A stretch of DNA of 64,000 nucleotides from Hyphomonadaceae bacterium (GCA_023384105.1 JAHDXR010000007.1:124001-188000); one strand, 5' to 3'. Counted from the stretch's first letter, positions 17,377-25,936 are shown. Program-made: numbers and translations. The notes: generated from the letters alone by a model not told the origin.

Positions 17377-17981
17377 CCCGCCAGCTTCAGGAAGCGGTTG
17401 CGCAGCTCGGCGTCTTCCTTGAACGCGCCGGTGAATTGCGTCGTCACCGTCGTCACGTCCTTGTGGTGGACGCCGCGCGTGGACATGCACTGGTGTTCGG
17501 CGTCGATCAGCACGGCGACGCCGTGCGGCTTCAGCGATGCAGTGATCGCCTCGGCGATCTGGGAGGTCATCGTCTCCTGCGTCTGCAGCCGCTTGGCGAA
17601 AATCTCGACCACGCGCGCGATCTTGGAGATGCCGACGACGGACTCGGTCGGCAGGTAGGCCACGAACGCCTTGCCGAGGAACGGGGCGATGTGGTGCTCG
17701 CAATGGCTTTCCACATCGATGTTCTTCAGCATGACCATGTCGTCATAGCCGCCCACGTCTTCGAACACGCGCGAGAGTTCGTCGCTCGGGCATTCATCAT
17801 AACCCCGAAACCATTCGCGGTAGGCCTCCACCACCCGCTTGGGCGTGTCCTTCAGGCCCTCGCGGTCCGGATCGTCGCCCGCCCAAGCGATCAGCGTGCG
17901 CACGGCTTCCATGGCCGCTTCGCGCGAAGGCCGCTTCTGCTCCGCCTCTTCAGGCGAGCGCCACTTCAGGATTTCACTCAT
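17367..17981 (-). CDS. folE: GTP cyclohydrolase I
   Basis: FolE converts GTP to 7,8-dihydroneopterin triphosphate, the entry to folate and related pterins. The 204-residue protein has zinc ligands Cys94 and His97 in [11 protein letters not shown] and Cys165 in HQCMSTRGV, plus the catalytic-site segments [23 protein letters not shown] and TTQFTGAF. The start was set at MSEILKW, about 204 residues as is normal; a longer frame upstream looks non-coding. The gene stands alone, divergent from cysS across a 244-bp gap. Confidence 0.96.
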   Translation of the reverse strand: MSEILKWRSPEEAEQKRPSREAAMEAVRTLIAWAGDDPDREGLKDTPKRVVEAYREWFRGYDECPSDELSRVFEDVGGYDDMVMLKNIDVESHCEHHIAPFLGKAFVAYLPTESVVGISKIARVVEIFAKRLQTQETMTSQIAEAITASLKPHGVAVLIDAEHQCMSTRGVHHKDVTTVTTQFTGAFKEDAELRNRFLKLAGYG

Positions 17982-18166
17982 GGAGTACAGGGTCCTCGGG
18001 TACTGAGGGACGGAGGTCGAGCCGGGAAGGGTTCGCGAGGCCGATACGCGCCGGCGCGACACCCGGACTTAACGCCCGCCCGAAATTCACCTCAGGCGAC
18101 GGGACCCCAAATTCGGCCCCAAACGGATATGGAGTGTAGCACAGGCTCCCGCTAGAACCCACCCCC

Positions 18167-18214
18167 AGCCGCCTTCCCCAAAAGTGCGTGCGGTTTTTGG
18201 ATAAGAAGGCGGCT
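18167..18214 (+). promoter_or_regulatory. Stem-loop in the cysS leader
   Basis: AGCCGCCTT (18167-18175) pairs with AAGGCGGCT (18206-18214), and an inner stem CCAAAA / TTTTGG (18178-18183 and 18195-18200) closes a 11-base loop. The structure ends 11 bases before the cysS start and next to its ribosome site (AAAAGG). It could influence translation or mRNA stability. No U-tract follows, so it is not a standard attenuator. Confidence 0.45.
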
Positions 18215-18225
18215 AACCAAAAGGC

Positions 18226-19602
18226 ATGGACATCCAACTCACCAACACGTTGACGCGGCGAAAAGAGCCGTTCGTTCCCGCCGACCCCGGCCGGGTGACG
18301 ATGTATGTCTGCGGCCCCACGGTTTACAGTTACGCCCATATCGGCAACGCCCGTCCGCCGGTCGTGTTCGACGTGCTGTTCCGGCTGCTGCGTCATGTCT
18401 ATGGCGAGAAGGCCGTCGTCTACGCGCGCAACTACACCGACATCGACGACAAGATCATCGCTGCCGCTACGAAAGCTGGCGAGCCGATGGAAGCGATCAC
18501 CCGCAAGTTCGAGCGCATCTACGAAGAGGACATGGGCGCGCTCGGCGTGCTCGAGCCCACGCTGAAGCCCCGCGCGACCGAGAATATCGCCGCCATGATC
18601 GCCGTAATCGAGAAGCTGATCGCCAAGGGCGCGGCCTATGTCGCGCCGAGCGGCGTGTATTTCTCCGTCGGCGCGGATGAGGACTACGGCAAGCTCTCGG
18701 GCCGCAGCCAGGATGAACTCAAGGCCGGCGCGCGCGTCGAAGGCGAGGACGACAAGCGCCATCCCTCGGACTTCGCACTCTGGAAGGCGTCGAAGCCCGG
18801 CGAGCCGTCATGGGATGCGCCGTTCGGCGCCGGCCGTCCCGGCTGGCACATCGAGTGCTCGGCCATGATCGAGGAAGAACTCGGCTCGCCGGTCGACATT
18901 CACGGCGGCGGCGTCGACCTCATCTTTCCGCACCATGAAAACGAGATCGCCCAAAGCGAAACCGCGCACGGCCATCCGCTGGCGCGCGTGTGGATGCACA
19001 ACGGCTTCCTGACGATGGACAAGGAGAAGATGTCCAAGTCCATCGGCAACATCATCACGCCGCGCGAGCTGCTGGACCGGGGCTGGCAGGGTGAGACCAT
19101 CCGCTACGCGCTGCTCAGCGCCCACTATCGCGCGCCGCTCGATTGGAGCGACGATCTGCTGGAGCAGGCGCAGAAGAGTCTCGACAGGCTCTACGGCGCG
19201 GTTCTGCGGTTGAAGGACGCCGCCGCGGTCGAAGCCGAAGCGCCGGCGGCCTTCGTTAAGGCACTGGCGGACGATCTCAACACGCCCGCGGCCATCGCCG
19301 AACTCTCGGCGCTGGTCACCGCCGCCAACAACGCCAGGAAGCCCGCCGATCAGGCCAGGGCCAAGGCGGAGCTGCTGGCCGCCGCGCATCTGCTCGGCCT
19401 GCTGCAGGACGATCCCGAACACTGGTTCCGCGCCAGCTTCGGCAACGAAGCGGCCGAGATCGATCGCCTCGTCGCCGAGCGCGTCGCCGCACGCGCCGCC
19501 AAGAACTACGCCGAGTCGGACCGTCTCCGCGACGAACTCGCGGCGCGCGGCGTCGAAGTGATGGACAGCGCCACGGGTTCGACCTGGCGGCGGAAGTCGT
19601 AA
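18226..19602 (+). CDS. cysS: Cysteinyl-tRNA synthetase
   Basis: The 458-residue class I synthetase charges tRNA-Cys. Visible motifs are the zinc Cys in YVCGPTVY (Cys29), the HIGN signature at 38-41, GWHIECSAM with the second zinc ligand, HGGGVDLIFPHHENEIAQSE, and KMSKSIGN at about 268-275. The C-terminal DALR-like helical region (about 320-458) is complete. The length is typical for bacteria. The start was chosen at MDIQLTN, close to AAAAGG; a conserved hairpin precedes it. Confidence 0.97.
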   Translation: MDIQLTNTLTRRKEPFVPADPGRVTMYVCGPTVYSYAHIGNARPPVVFDVLFRLLRHVYGEKAVVYARNYTDIDDKIIAAATKAGEPMEAITRKFERIYEEDMGALGVLEPTLKPRATENIAAMIAVIEKLIAKGAAYVAPSGVYFSVGADEDYGKLSGRSQDELKAGARVEGEDDKRHPSDFALWKASKPGEPSWDAPFGAGRPGWHIECSAMIEEELGSPVDIHGGGVDLIFPHHENEIAQSETAHGHPLARVWMHNGFLTMDKEKMSKSIGNIITPRELLDRGWQGETIRYALLSAHYRAPLDWSDDLLEQAQKSLDRLYGAVLRLKDAAAVEAEAPAAFVKALADDLNTPAAIAELSALVTAANNARKPADQARAKAELLAAAHLLGLLQDDPEHWFRASFGNEAAEIDRLVAERVAARAAKNYAESDRLRDELAARGVEVMDSATGSTWRRKS

Positions 19603-19615
19603 GCGCCGCGGCGCT

Positions 19616-20863
19616 TCAGAACCGCCACGTCCCGGTGCACGAAACCGAGCCGCCGCCCGACGTGCTCGCCGTGCAGGAAATCTCGCCGCCGCGCGGGACG
19701 GGAGCGCCGCTGAAGGCGTCGCGGGCGACGAAATAGTTGCTGCACATCTCCGGGCCGACGACGTCGGTGAAGAATTTCAGCACTTCGCTGTCGCTCTTGC
19801 CTTCGAGCAGGGCGCGGTCGATGCGGACGACGCAGCCGCCTTCGAAGACGCGCTCCATCGCGCCGAGATCCGGCGCATAGCGCGGTGTGGGGCGCGCGCC
19901 GCCGTTGCGCATGATGTTGACCACTGAGGGGTGAAGTCCGCTTTCGTACATCTCGGTATCTCCCGCACCATTTTGCTTGGCTGGACTGTCTTGCCGCTTC
20001 TTCGGTTTTCCCGCCGGCCGCGCCGTTTTCGCCGGCCCGAACGGGCGTTCGTCTAGGAGGCGGTTCACCGTGAGGCCGTAGAAGAACAGGTTCGGCACTT
20101 GCGTCGGCGTGTTTATCGAATCCGAGATATGCTTTCGGAACGCGCGATAATCGCCGGTGAACCTGCCGTTGTTCCAAACCTTCTTGAGATGCGACGTGAA
20201 CAAGCCGTTGGTCGGCAGGTCGCCCGATGTCTGGTTGTCCTGGCAGCCGGAGATGAGCGCCACGTCCGGCCCGCTGCGTTCGCGCGCCCCGGCCTGCACG
20301 GACGCCTTGATCCGCCGGTATTCGGGCAAGTGCGCGTCGAACACCGAGCGGTCGAGAAAGGGTTCGATGCAGCGGAAGTAGATTTGCGGCGAAAGGTTCA
20401 GCGTCTCCAGGTCGCCGCTGGTCTTGGCCGCGAGCAGCATCCGCACGGACGTGCCGCTGTGGCAGCTGTCCGAGAGCACGAAGATGCGGACGCCGGGTCT
20501 GAATCCGCTGAACGCCGCATAGACTTCGTCGTCGATGATCATGCGGTCGTAAAGGCACCAGGTTTCGTCGCGCCCGTCTTCCTCGTCGCCGGTCGTATCG
20601 GGCAATTGAGCGCCGTGGCAGGCGAGCGTCAGCAGCATCGTGTCGCCGGCGTTGAGCTTGCGCCTGAGCGCGGCGACCGCTTCCAGCAGGCGCCCGGCCG
20701 TCGCGTCGCGCGTCAGGAATATCTGGGTTTGGTAGCCCATCGCGGCGGCGATGGACTGCATGTCGCGCGCGTCGTTCTCACAGCCTCGGAGCGGAGCGTC
20801 TGTGCCGTAATGCGCGGGATCGACCGCGTTGACGCCGACGTGGATCGAATGAAGCGCCGCCAT
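19616..20863 (-). CDS. Caspase-fold protease (metacaspase type, peptidase C14)
   Basis: The 415-residue protein has no signal peptide. Its first 270 residues form a caspase p20-like domain: IHVGVNAVDP, the catalytic His83 in LACHGAQ, an acidic stretch (TGDEEDGRDE), then FVLSDSCHSG with catalytic Cys134 and LISGCQDNQTSGD near 205-213. A basic linker (about 276-300, with GKPKKRQ) could be a self-processing site, since metacaspases cut after Arg or Lys. The last 110 residues, with DRALLEGKSDSEVLKFFTDV and a Ser/Cys-rich end, match nothing I recognise. The start follows GGAG at 9 bases, and TTGACA on the minus strand (20911-20916) may be its -35. It is transcribed away from a serpin gene 151 bp away. 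Confidence 0.88.
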   Translation of the reverse strand: MAALHSIHVGVNAVDPAHYGTDAPLRGCENDARDMQSIAAAMGYQTQIFLTRDATAGRLLEAVAALRRKLNAGDTMLLTLACHGAQLPDTTGDEEDGRDETWCLYDRMIIDDEVYAAFSGFRPGVRIFVLSDSCHSGTSVRMLLAAKTSGDLETLNLSPQIYFRCIEPFLDRSVFDAHLPEYRRIKASVQAGARERSGPDVALISGCQDNQTSGDLPTNGLFTSHLKKVWNNGRFTGDYRAFRKHISDSINTPTQVPNLFFYGLTVNRLLDERPFGPAKTARPAGKPKKRQDSPAKQNGAGDTEMYESGLHPSVVNIMRNGGARPTPRYAPDLGAMERVFEGGCVVRIDRALLEGKSDSEVLKFFTDVVGPEMCSNYFVARDAFSGAPVPRGGEISCTASTSGGGSVSCTGTWRF

Positions 20864-21014
20864 GGAGCATCTCCGTTTCCGCAACCGGAGATTGCATATC
20901 CGAAACGAAGTGTCAATCGAGCGGCGCGCCCGGACGGGCGGCGCGGCAAAGGCTGCGCCTTCACTTCGCCCCACCTTTGCGCCTCAATGGGCGGCGAGGG
21001 CAGGAGGCCATGGC

Positions 21015-22253
21015 ATGGATCGTCGCGCTTTACTTTGGTCGGCCGCATGTGCGGCGCTCGGCGCCTGCGCCGCCCCAACCGGCGCGACCGACCCCCAGCA
21101 GCCGCCTGCGCCGCCGCCCGCATCGCCGGTCATGACGCCGCTCCCCGACGCCTTCGACGTCGCGCTCTATCGCGCGCTCGCCGCGCAGGCCGGCAACCAG
21201 TTCGTCTCGCCCTACAGCGTCGTCAGCGCGTTTGCGCTGCTTTATCCCGGCGCGCGCGGCGAGACCGCGCACGAGATGGCGTCGACTTTCGGCTTCGACG
21301 CAGACGTCGCCGCGCAGGTCGCACGCACGCGCGCCGTCGCCGACGCGCTTGCGGCGCAGACCGGCGGCAGCGAGTTCACCGCCGCGAACGCCGCCTGGGT
21401 CGAGCGCACCATGGCGCTGCGCGAGGCATATGCGCGCACCATCCGCGACGAACTGGGCGCGACCATCGAAGCGGTTCCGTTCATCGCCGACCAGCGCGCC
21501 GCGCTGCGCGCCATCAACGCCTGGGCGGCGCGCGAAACCCGCAACCGCATCCCCGAAATTCTCACCAACCAAGACCCGTCCCGCCGTCTCGTGCTGACCA
21601 ACGCCGTTTATTTCAAAGGCAAGTGGCGACATCAATTTTCCGCCAGCGCGACCTATGACGGCGATTTCTTCGCCGAGGACGGCGCCGCGCAGCGCGCCCG
21701 GCTCATGCAGAAGACCACGCATGCGCCGTACTATGAGGGCGAAGGCTTCCAGGCGGCCGAGTTCGCCTATGACGACGGCGATTTCGCGCTCGCCGTCTTC
21801 CTGCCGCGCGCCCGCGACGGCCTGGCCGCGTTCGAGCGCCAGCTCATGGGCGCCAATCTCGATCGCTGGCTGCGGGGTTTGGATTCCGCCGAAAGCGCCC
21901 GCCTGTTCGTCACGCTGCCGAAAGTGGAAATGCGCAGCGACTACGAGCTGTCGCCGCCGCTGCGGGCGCTGGGTTTGCGCCTCTCGTTCACCAACCAGGC
22001 CGATTTCACCGGCGTCACCGAGGCCGAGCGCCTCGCCATCAGCGCCGTGATCCACAAGACCTTCCTCGCCATCGACGAAGAGGGCACCGAAGCCGCCGCC
22101 GTCACCGCCATCGACATGCGCGCCACTTCGGCCATGCCGCGCCCCGAGGCGCCGCCGATCGAGTTCAAGGCCAATCACCCGTTCTTCATCGTGCTGCGCC
22201 ACAAGCCGACCGGCACGCGCCTGTTCATGGGGCGGGTCGCAGCGGTCGCGTAA
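21015..22253 (+). CDS. Serpin-family protease inhibitor, predicted lipoprotein
   Basis: The 412-residue protein starts after AGGAGG at 7 bases. The leader RRALLWSAACAALGAC has a lipobox with Cys18, so it is predicted to be lipid-anchored outside the cytoplasm. The serpin fold is complete: NQFVSPYSVVSAFALLYPGA, LTNAVYFKGKWRHQF, DGDFALAVFLPRA, LFVTLPKVEM, and IHKTFLAIDEEGTEAAAVTAI. The hinge EEGTEAAAVTA (355-365) has the small residues needed for insertion, the mark of inhibitory serpins. The reactive loop continues DMRATSAMPRPEAPP, longer than in alpha-1-antitrypsin, so P1 is uncertain; two Arg lie in it. Bacterial serpins are uncommon. The neighbour is a metacaspase-type protease. Confidence 0.93.
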   Translation: MDRRALLWSAACAALGACAAPTGATDPQQPPAPPPASPVMTPLPDAFDVALYRALAAQAGNQFVSPYSVVSAFALLYPGARGETAHEMASTFGFDADVAAQVARTRAVADALAAQTGGSEFTAANAAWVERTMALREAYARTIRDELGATIEAVPFIADQRAALRAINAWAARETRNRIPEILTNQDPSRRLVLTNAVYFKGKWRHQFSASATYDGDFFAEDGAAQRARLMQKTTHAPYYEGEGFQAAEFAYDDGDFALAVFLPRARDGLAAFERQLMGANLDRWLRGLDSAESARLFVTLPKVEMRSDYELSPPLRALGLRLSFTNQADFTGVTEAERLAISAVIHKTFLAIDEEGTEAAAVTAIDMRATSAMPRPEAPPIEFKANHPFFIVLRHKPTGTRLFMGRVAAVA

Positions 22254-22255
22254 GG

Positions 22256-22597
22256 CTATCGCCGGCGCAGCGTGAGCATGTAGGCCCACAGGTCGTCGCC
22301 GTCTTCGGGCGCCACGATCAGCTGGGGCATGCTCGGATGGTCGCTGCCGAGCCAGACATTGACGCTGCGGGCGTTCATCCCGCGCGTGTTGGCGATGCTC
22401 TCGAAAGCCGGCGCGGCGAGATCGGGCGACCAGTTCACGCCCGCCTCGACGGCGTGGCAGGAGGCGCAGTTCTGCCGGGCGAACGTCAGCCCGCGCACCG
22501 GATCGCCGAACTGCAGGGCGCTCGGCGGCGGCGGGAGGTGGCGGTGCGCGCAGGCGGCCATCAGCGCGGCCAGCGCCAGAACAACGGCGGATCGCAT
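22256..22597 (-). CDS. Mono-heme c-type cytochrome, predicted lipoprotein
   Basis: The 113-residue protein has a leader ending LAALMAAC, a lipobox, and then one CASCH heme motif (NCASCHAVEAG). The likely distal ligand is Met in HPSMPQL. This is the size of a small class I cytochrome domain, so it would carry electrons at the periplasmic face of a membrane. The ATG at 22597 is chosen because GGAG lies 7 bases upstream; an ATG two codons further is too close to it. It ends 2 bases after the serpin stop on the opposite strand. Its partner oxidase or dehydrogenase is not encoded nearby. Confidence 0.85.
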   Translation of the reverse strand: MRSAVVLALAALMAACAHRHLPPPPSALQFGDPVRGLTFARQNCASCHAVEAGVNWSPDLAAPAFESIANTRGMNARSVNVWLGSDHPSMPQLIVAPEDGDDLWAYMLTLRRR

Positions 22598-22713
22598 CGA
22601 CATACTCCGACCCCGGCGCGACGATTTGCGCATTGATTCGGCGCAAGCGCAGCTTCGGTCAGCGCGCCTCTTGTATCATGCGGCCTTCGCGCGCGATGAT
22701 AGCGCCGAGTCAC

Positions 22714-24438
22714 ATGACATCTCCCGTGGAAATGACGCCGGCCCGCTCCGGCCTGTTCGGCGATTGGCGCCTGTTCGTGCCCAAATCGGTGACGGTGATC
22801 GCCCAGGAGGGCTATTCCCTCGCCAAGCTCCGGGCGGACGCGCTCGCCGGTCTGACCGTCTCCATCGTCGCGGCGCCGCTGGCGATGGCGATCGCGATCG
22901 CGTCGGGCGTGACGCCGGCGCAGGGGCTGATCACCGCCGTCGTCGCCGGCTTCCTGATCTCGGCTCTGGGCGGCTCGCGCTTCCAGATCGGCGGACCGAC
23001 CGGCGCGTTCATCGTCGTCGTCTACGGCGTCGTGCACCAGTACGGCTACGACGGTTTGGCGCTCGCCACGATGATGGCCGGCGCAATCCTGATCGTGGCC
23101 GGGCTGCTGCGCGTGGGCGCCTGGATCAAGTACATCCCCGAGCCGGTGGTGACCGGCTTCACCGCCGGCATCGCCATCATCATCTTCTCGAGCCAGATCC
23201 GCGATCTGCTCGGCCTCTCGATGAGCGAGGCGCCGGCCGACTTCATTGAAAAGATGGCTGCATTCTGGGCGGTGCGGGACACGGTTTCGCTGCCGGCCAT
23301 TGGCGTGGCGTTTGGCGCGCTCGCGGTGATCGTGCTGATCAACCGCTATGCGCCGCGCTGGCCCGGCATGCTGATCGCCGTGGCCGGCGCCACGCTCGCC
23401 GTCTGGCTGTTCGATCTGCCGGTGGAGACGATCGGCTCGCGCTTCGGCGAGGCCGCCGCCGCCGTGCTGCCCGAGATTCGCGCCCCGCAGGTGACGTTCC
23501 AGCGCCTGCAGCAATTGCTGCCCTCGGCGCTGACCATCGCCTTCCTCGCCGGGGTCGAGAGCCTGCTCTCGGCCATGGTCGCCGACGGCATGACCGGCCG
23601 GCGCCACCGCTCCAATTGCGAGATCGTGGCGCAGGGCGTCGCCAATTTCATTGCGCCGATCTTCGGCGGCATCTCCGCCACCGGCGCCATCGCCCGCACC
23701 GCCACCAACATCCGCGCCGGCGCGCAGACGCCGGTGGCGGGCATGTTCCACGCGCTGTTCGTGCTCGTGTTCATGCTGGCGCTCGGGCCGCTGATCGCGC
23801 GCATTCCGCTGGCGAGCCTGGCGGCGGTTCTGGCCGTTGTCGCTTGGAACATGAGCGAGCACGAGCGCTTCCGCCAGTTGCTGCTGGGCCCGAGGGGCGA
23901 TCGCCTAGTCCTGATCTCGACCTTCCTGCTCACCGTGCTGGTCGATCTCACCGTGGCGATCGAAGTCGGCGTGGTGCTGGGCGCCATCGTCTTCATGCAC
24001 CGCATGGCCGAAGCCACGGCGGTGGAGCGGGGCGTCTCCCTGCTCGAGCGCGACCAGGACGATTTCAGCCGCCCCAACCGCGAAGCCTATGAAGCGCGCG
24101 CAGAACTGCCCAAGGGCGTGGAGATGTTCGAGCTGCACGGCCCGCTCTTCTTCGGCGCCGCCAGCCGCCTGAACGATGCGCTCGACGCGGCTTTCCCGCC
24201 GCCGCGCGCGTTCGTTCTGCGCTTCCGCGACGTGCCGATGGCGGACGCTTCCGGCGCAACCACGCTCGAACGCTTCATCAAGCGCTGCAATGCGCATGGC
24301 GTCGATGTCGTGTTCTGCGAAATGCGCTACAACGTGCGCGCCACGCTCGCCAAGCTCGGCCTGCTGGATCACGTCCAGACGGCGGACACCTACGACGAGG
24401 CGATCACCGTCGCCGCGGTCGCCGCCGAGAAGAAGTGA
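22714..24438 (+). CDS. SulP-family anion transporter with STAS domain
   Basis: The protein (574 residues from this start) has about 10-14 membrane segments with SulP signatures: ADALAGLTVSIVAAPLAMAIAIASGVTPAQGL, FQIGGPTGAFIVVVYG, and GFTAGIAIIIFSSQIRDLLGL. After the membrane part a cytoplasmic STAS domain (about 450-555) ends with FVLRFRDVPMADASGATTLERFIKRC. SulP proteins carry sulfate, bicarbonate or dicarboxylates; the substrate here is unknown. The start is uncertain: ATGs at 22633, 22678, 22714 and 22732 are all in frame and none has a strong ribosome site. Confidence 0.93.
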   Translation: MTSPVEMTPARSGLFGDWRLFVPKSVTVIAQEGYSLAKLRADALAGLTVSIVAAPLAMAIAIASGVTPAQGLITAVVAGFLISALGGSRFQIGGPTGAFIVVVYGVVHQYGYDGLALATMMAGAILIVAGLLRVGAWIKYIPEPVVTGFTAGIAIIIFSSQIRDLLGLSMSEAPADFIEKMAAFWAVRDTVSLPAIGVAFGALAVIVLINRYAPRWPGMLIAVAGATLAVWLFDLPVETIGSRFGEAAAAVLPEIRAPQVTFQRLQQLLPSALTIAFLAGVESLLSAMVADGMTGRRHRSNCEIVAQGVANFIAPIFGGISATGAIARTATNIRAGAQTPVAGMFHALFVLVFMLALGPLIARIPLASLAAVLAVVAWNMSEHERFRQLLLGPRGDRLVLISTFLLTVLVDLTVAIEVGVVLGAIVFMHRMAEATAVERGVSLLERDQDDFSRPNREAYEARAELPKGVEMFELHGPLFFGAASRLNDALDAAFPPPRAFVLRFRDVPMADASGATTLERFIKRCNAHGVDVVFCEMRYNVRATLAKLGLLDHVQTADTYDEAITVAAVAAEKK

Positions 24439-24511
24439 GCTGTTCGACGCATGCGCCTTGAAGCCGCCGCTTCGGCCCGATAAGCCCGCCGCGGGCAAGT
24501 AGGATGGACGC

Positions 24512-24958
24512 ATGCGGATTGCTGTTATGGTCTTGGCGCTGGGCTTGGCGGCTTGCGCGACGGGCGCTTCCGAACCCGGCGCGGAGCTTGGTCCGTCGCC
24601 ATTCCCGGTCGAGCGGGGCGCGGCGCCGCCCCCGCCCGCGCAAAGCGCCCGGCAGGCCGCGCCGCCCGAAGGCCGCGCCGGCGGCGGCGTCGATTTCGGC
24701 CAGTGGCGCAGCGCCGATCCCGCGTCCTACGCGCCGCAATTCCAGGCGCAGATGCGCCAGCGTTTCAGCGGCCGCGACCGCGCCCAAATCCGCGCCGATC
24801 TCGAAGCCAACGGCTTCGCCTGCGAAGACGCGCAGCGCCTCGATTGCCGCATCGAGATCATGGAGCGCGACTGCGCCGTCGATTGGTACGTCGTCGTCGA
24901 ACGCGCGCGGCCCGAGCCGATCGCCGGCTTCGACCGCATGTGTCTCGGCGCGCGCTGA
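24512..24958 (+). CDS. Hypothetical lipoprotein
   Basis: The 148-residue protein has a classic lipoprotein leader, MRIAVMVLALGLAACATG, with Cys15 as the anchor. A Pro/Ala-rich linker (about 20-60) leads to a small domain with QAQMRQRFSGRDRAQIRADLEANGFACEDAQRLDCRIEIMERDCAVDWYVVVE, holding three Cys that may form disulfides. No family is recognised. It probably resides in the periplasm attached to a membrane. It is convergent with the next gene. Confidence 0.65.
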   Translation: MRIAVMVLALGLAACATGASEPGAELGPSPFPVERGAAPPPPAQSARQAAPPEGRAGGGVDFGQWRSADPASYAPQFQAQMRQRFSGRDRAQIRADLEANGFACEDAQRLDCRIEIMERDCAVDWYVVVERARPEPIAGFDRMCLGAR

Positions 24959-24961
24959 GCG

Positions 24962-25429
24962 CTATTGCGACGGGCCCGCGGAGTCCGGCGTCGCCGGAAT
25001 GCCGAGGAAGCCGTCGATGCCTTCTGCGTCCAGGAGCAGCATCGGCTCGTAGCCGAAATTGATCGCCACCTGCTGGCCGCGCAGGCGCGTCAGCGCCGCC
25101 CGCCCGGTCATGGACGAGCGCGGCGCCTGCGGCCCCAGCTGCCGGTTGAGCAATTCCGAGCTGGTGAAGATCATCGCCGCTTGCCCGCCGGGCACGGGCG
25201 TCAGCCGCGGCGCCGAGTCCGGCGCATTGGTGCGCGTCACCAGCACCACGTTGCTTTCGAGGAATTGCTGGCGGAACGCGGGGCGCGCGGCCGGGCTGCG
25301 GAAGGCTTCGATGAACGCTTCTTCGAGCGCGGTCTGCGGTTGGATCGGCTGCAGGTCCGGCGCCGGCTGCGCTGCGGCTGCGGAAACGCCCAACGCCAGG
25401 GCCAGGGAAACCAGTGTCGCGCGCAGCAT
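24962..25429 (-). CDS. Exported SseB-like protein
   Basis: The 155-residue protein has a signal peptide (MLRATLVSLALALGVSAAAA) followed by a domain resembling the SseB N-terminal region: LEEAFIEAFRSPAARPAFRQQFLESNVVLVTR, then MIFTSSELLNRQLG and VAINFGYEPMLLLDAEGIDGFLG. SseB-like domains are usually cytoplasmic and of unclear function, so export is unusual. Other frames here extend further upstream, but the signal peptide fixes the start. The gene is divergent from the NifU-like scaffold, 63 bp away. Confidence 0.7.
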   Translation of the reverse strand: MLRATLVSLALALGVSAAAAQPAPDLQPIQPQTALEEAFIEAFRSPAARPAFRQQFLESNVVLVTRTNAPDSAPRLTPVPGGQAAMIFTSSELLNRQLGPQAPRSSMTGRAALTRLRGQQVAINFGYEPMLLLDAEGIDGFLGIPATPDSAGPSQ

Positions 25430-25492
25430 GAGCCTCGTCTCCGCCGGATGTTGCCGGTTGCGTGCCCTGGAACGAAGGCCACATAAGGGCGG

Positions 25493-25936
25493 ATGGACGA
25501 CCTCTACCATCCCCGCATCCTGGAACTTGCCGCCGACATCCCGCATGTCGGGCGCCTCGACGCGCCGGATGGGGCCAGCACCAAGGTGAGCCGGGTCTGC
25601 GGTTCGGTGGTGACGGTGGAGCTGAAGCTCAAGGACGGGGTGGTCAGCGAGATCGCGGTGCATCCCAAGGCCTGCGCGCTCGGGCAGGCGGCGACGGGCG
25701 TGCTGGCGATGCACGCCGTCGGTGCGACGCCCGCGGAAATCCGCGCCGCGCGGGATGCGCTGGGGGCGATGCTGAGGCAGGGCGCGCCGCCGCCGGCCGG
25801 CCGGTTCTGGGAGCTGCGCCACCTGGAAGGCGTGCGCGATTACCCGCCGCGCCACGCCTCGACCATGCTGGCGTTCGACGCCGCCTGCGCCGCGCTGGAC
25901 GCCGCCGAAGCGGCGGCCGAGCAGCGCGCCAGCTGA
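25493..25936 (+). CDS. NifU/IscU-like iron-sulfur scaffold protein
   Basis: The 147-residue protein begins DDLYHPRILELAADIPHVG and carries Cys in SRVCGSVVTVEL and in HPKACALGQAATGVLA, the first two of the three scaffold Cys of IscU. The third position falls in VRDYPPRHAST, which has His but no Cys; this variant is seen in alphaproteobacterial NifU-like proteins. It may hold or pass on iron-sulfur clusters in the cytoplasm, but the altered ligand set leaves the exact role open. No other isc or suf gene is in the window. Confidence 0.82.
   Translation: MDDLYHPRILELAADIPHVGRLDAPDGASTKVSRVCGSVVTVELKLKDGVVSEIAVHPKACALGQAATGVLAMHAVGATPAEIRAARDALGAMLRQGAPPPAGRFWELRHLEGVRDYPPRHASTMLAFDAACAALDAAEAAAEQRAS

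Noticed and set aside
17530-17545. GATGCAGTGATC as a TGCA-type operator
   Set aside because: It lies within the folE coding sequence and matches only part of the dyad.
20864-20974. Longer start for the metacaspase
   Set aside because: The extra 37 residues are Arg-rich and run into the promoter region shared with the serpin; the ATG at 20863 has a GGAG site and starts at the conserved fold.
22561-23862. Large minus-strand frame opposite the SulP transporter
   Set aside because: Composition is typical of antisense GC-rich sequence, and the SulP gene is clearly coding.
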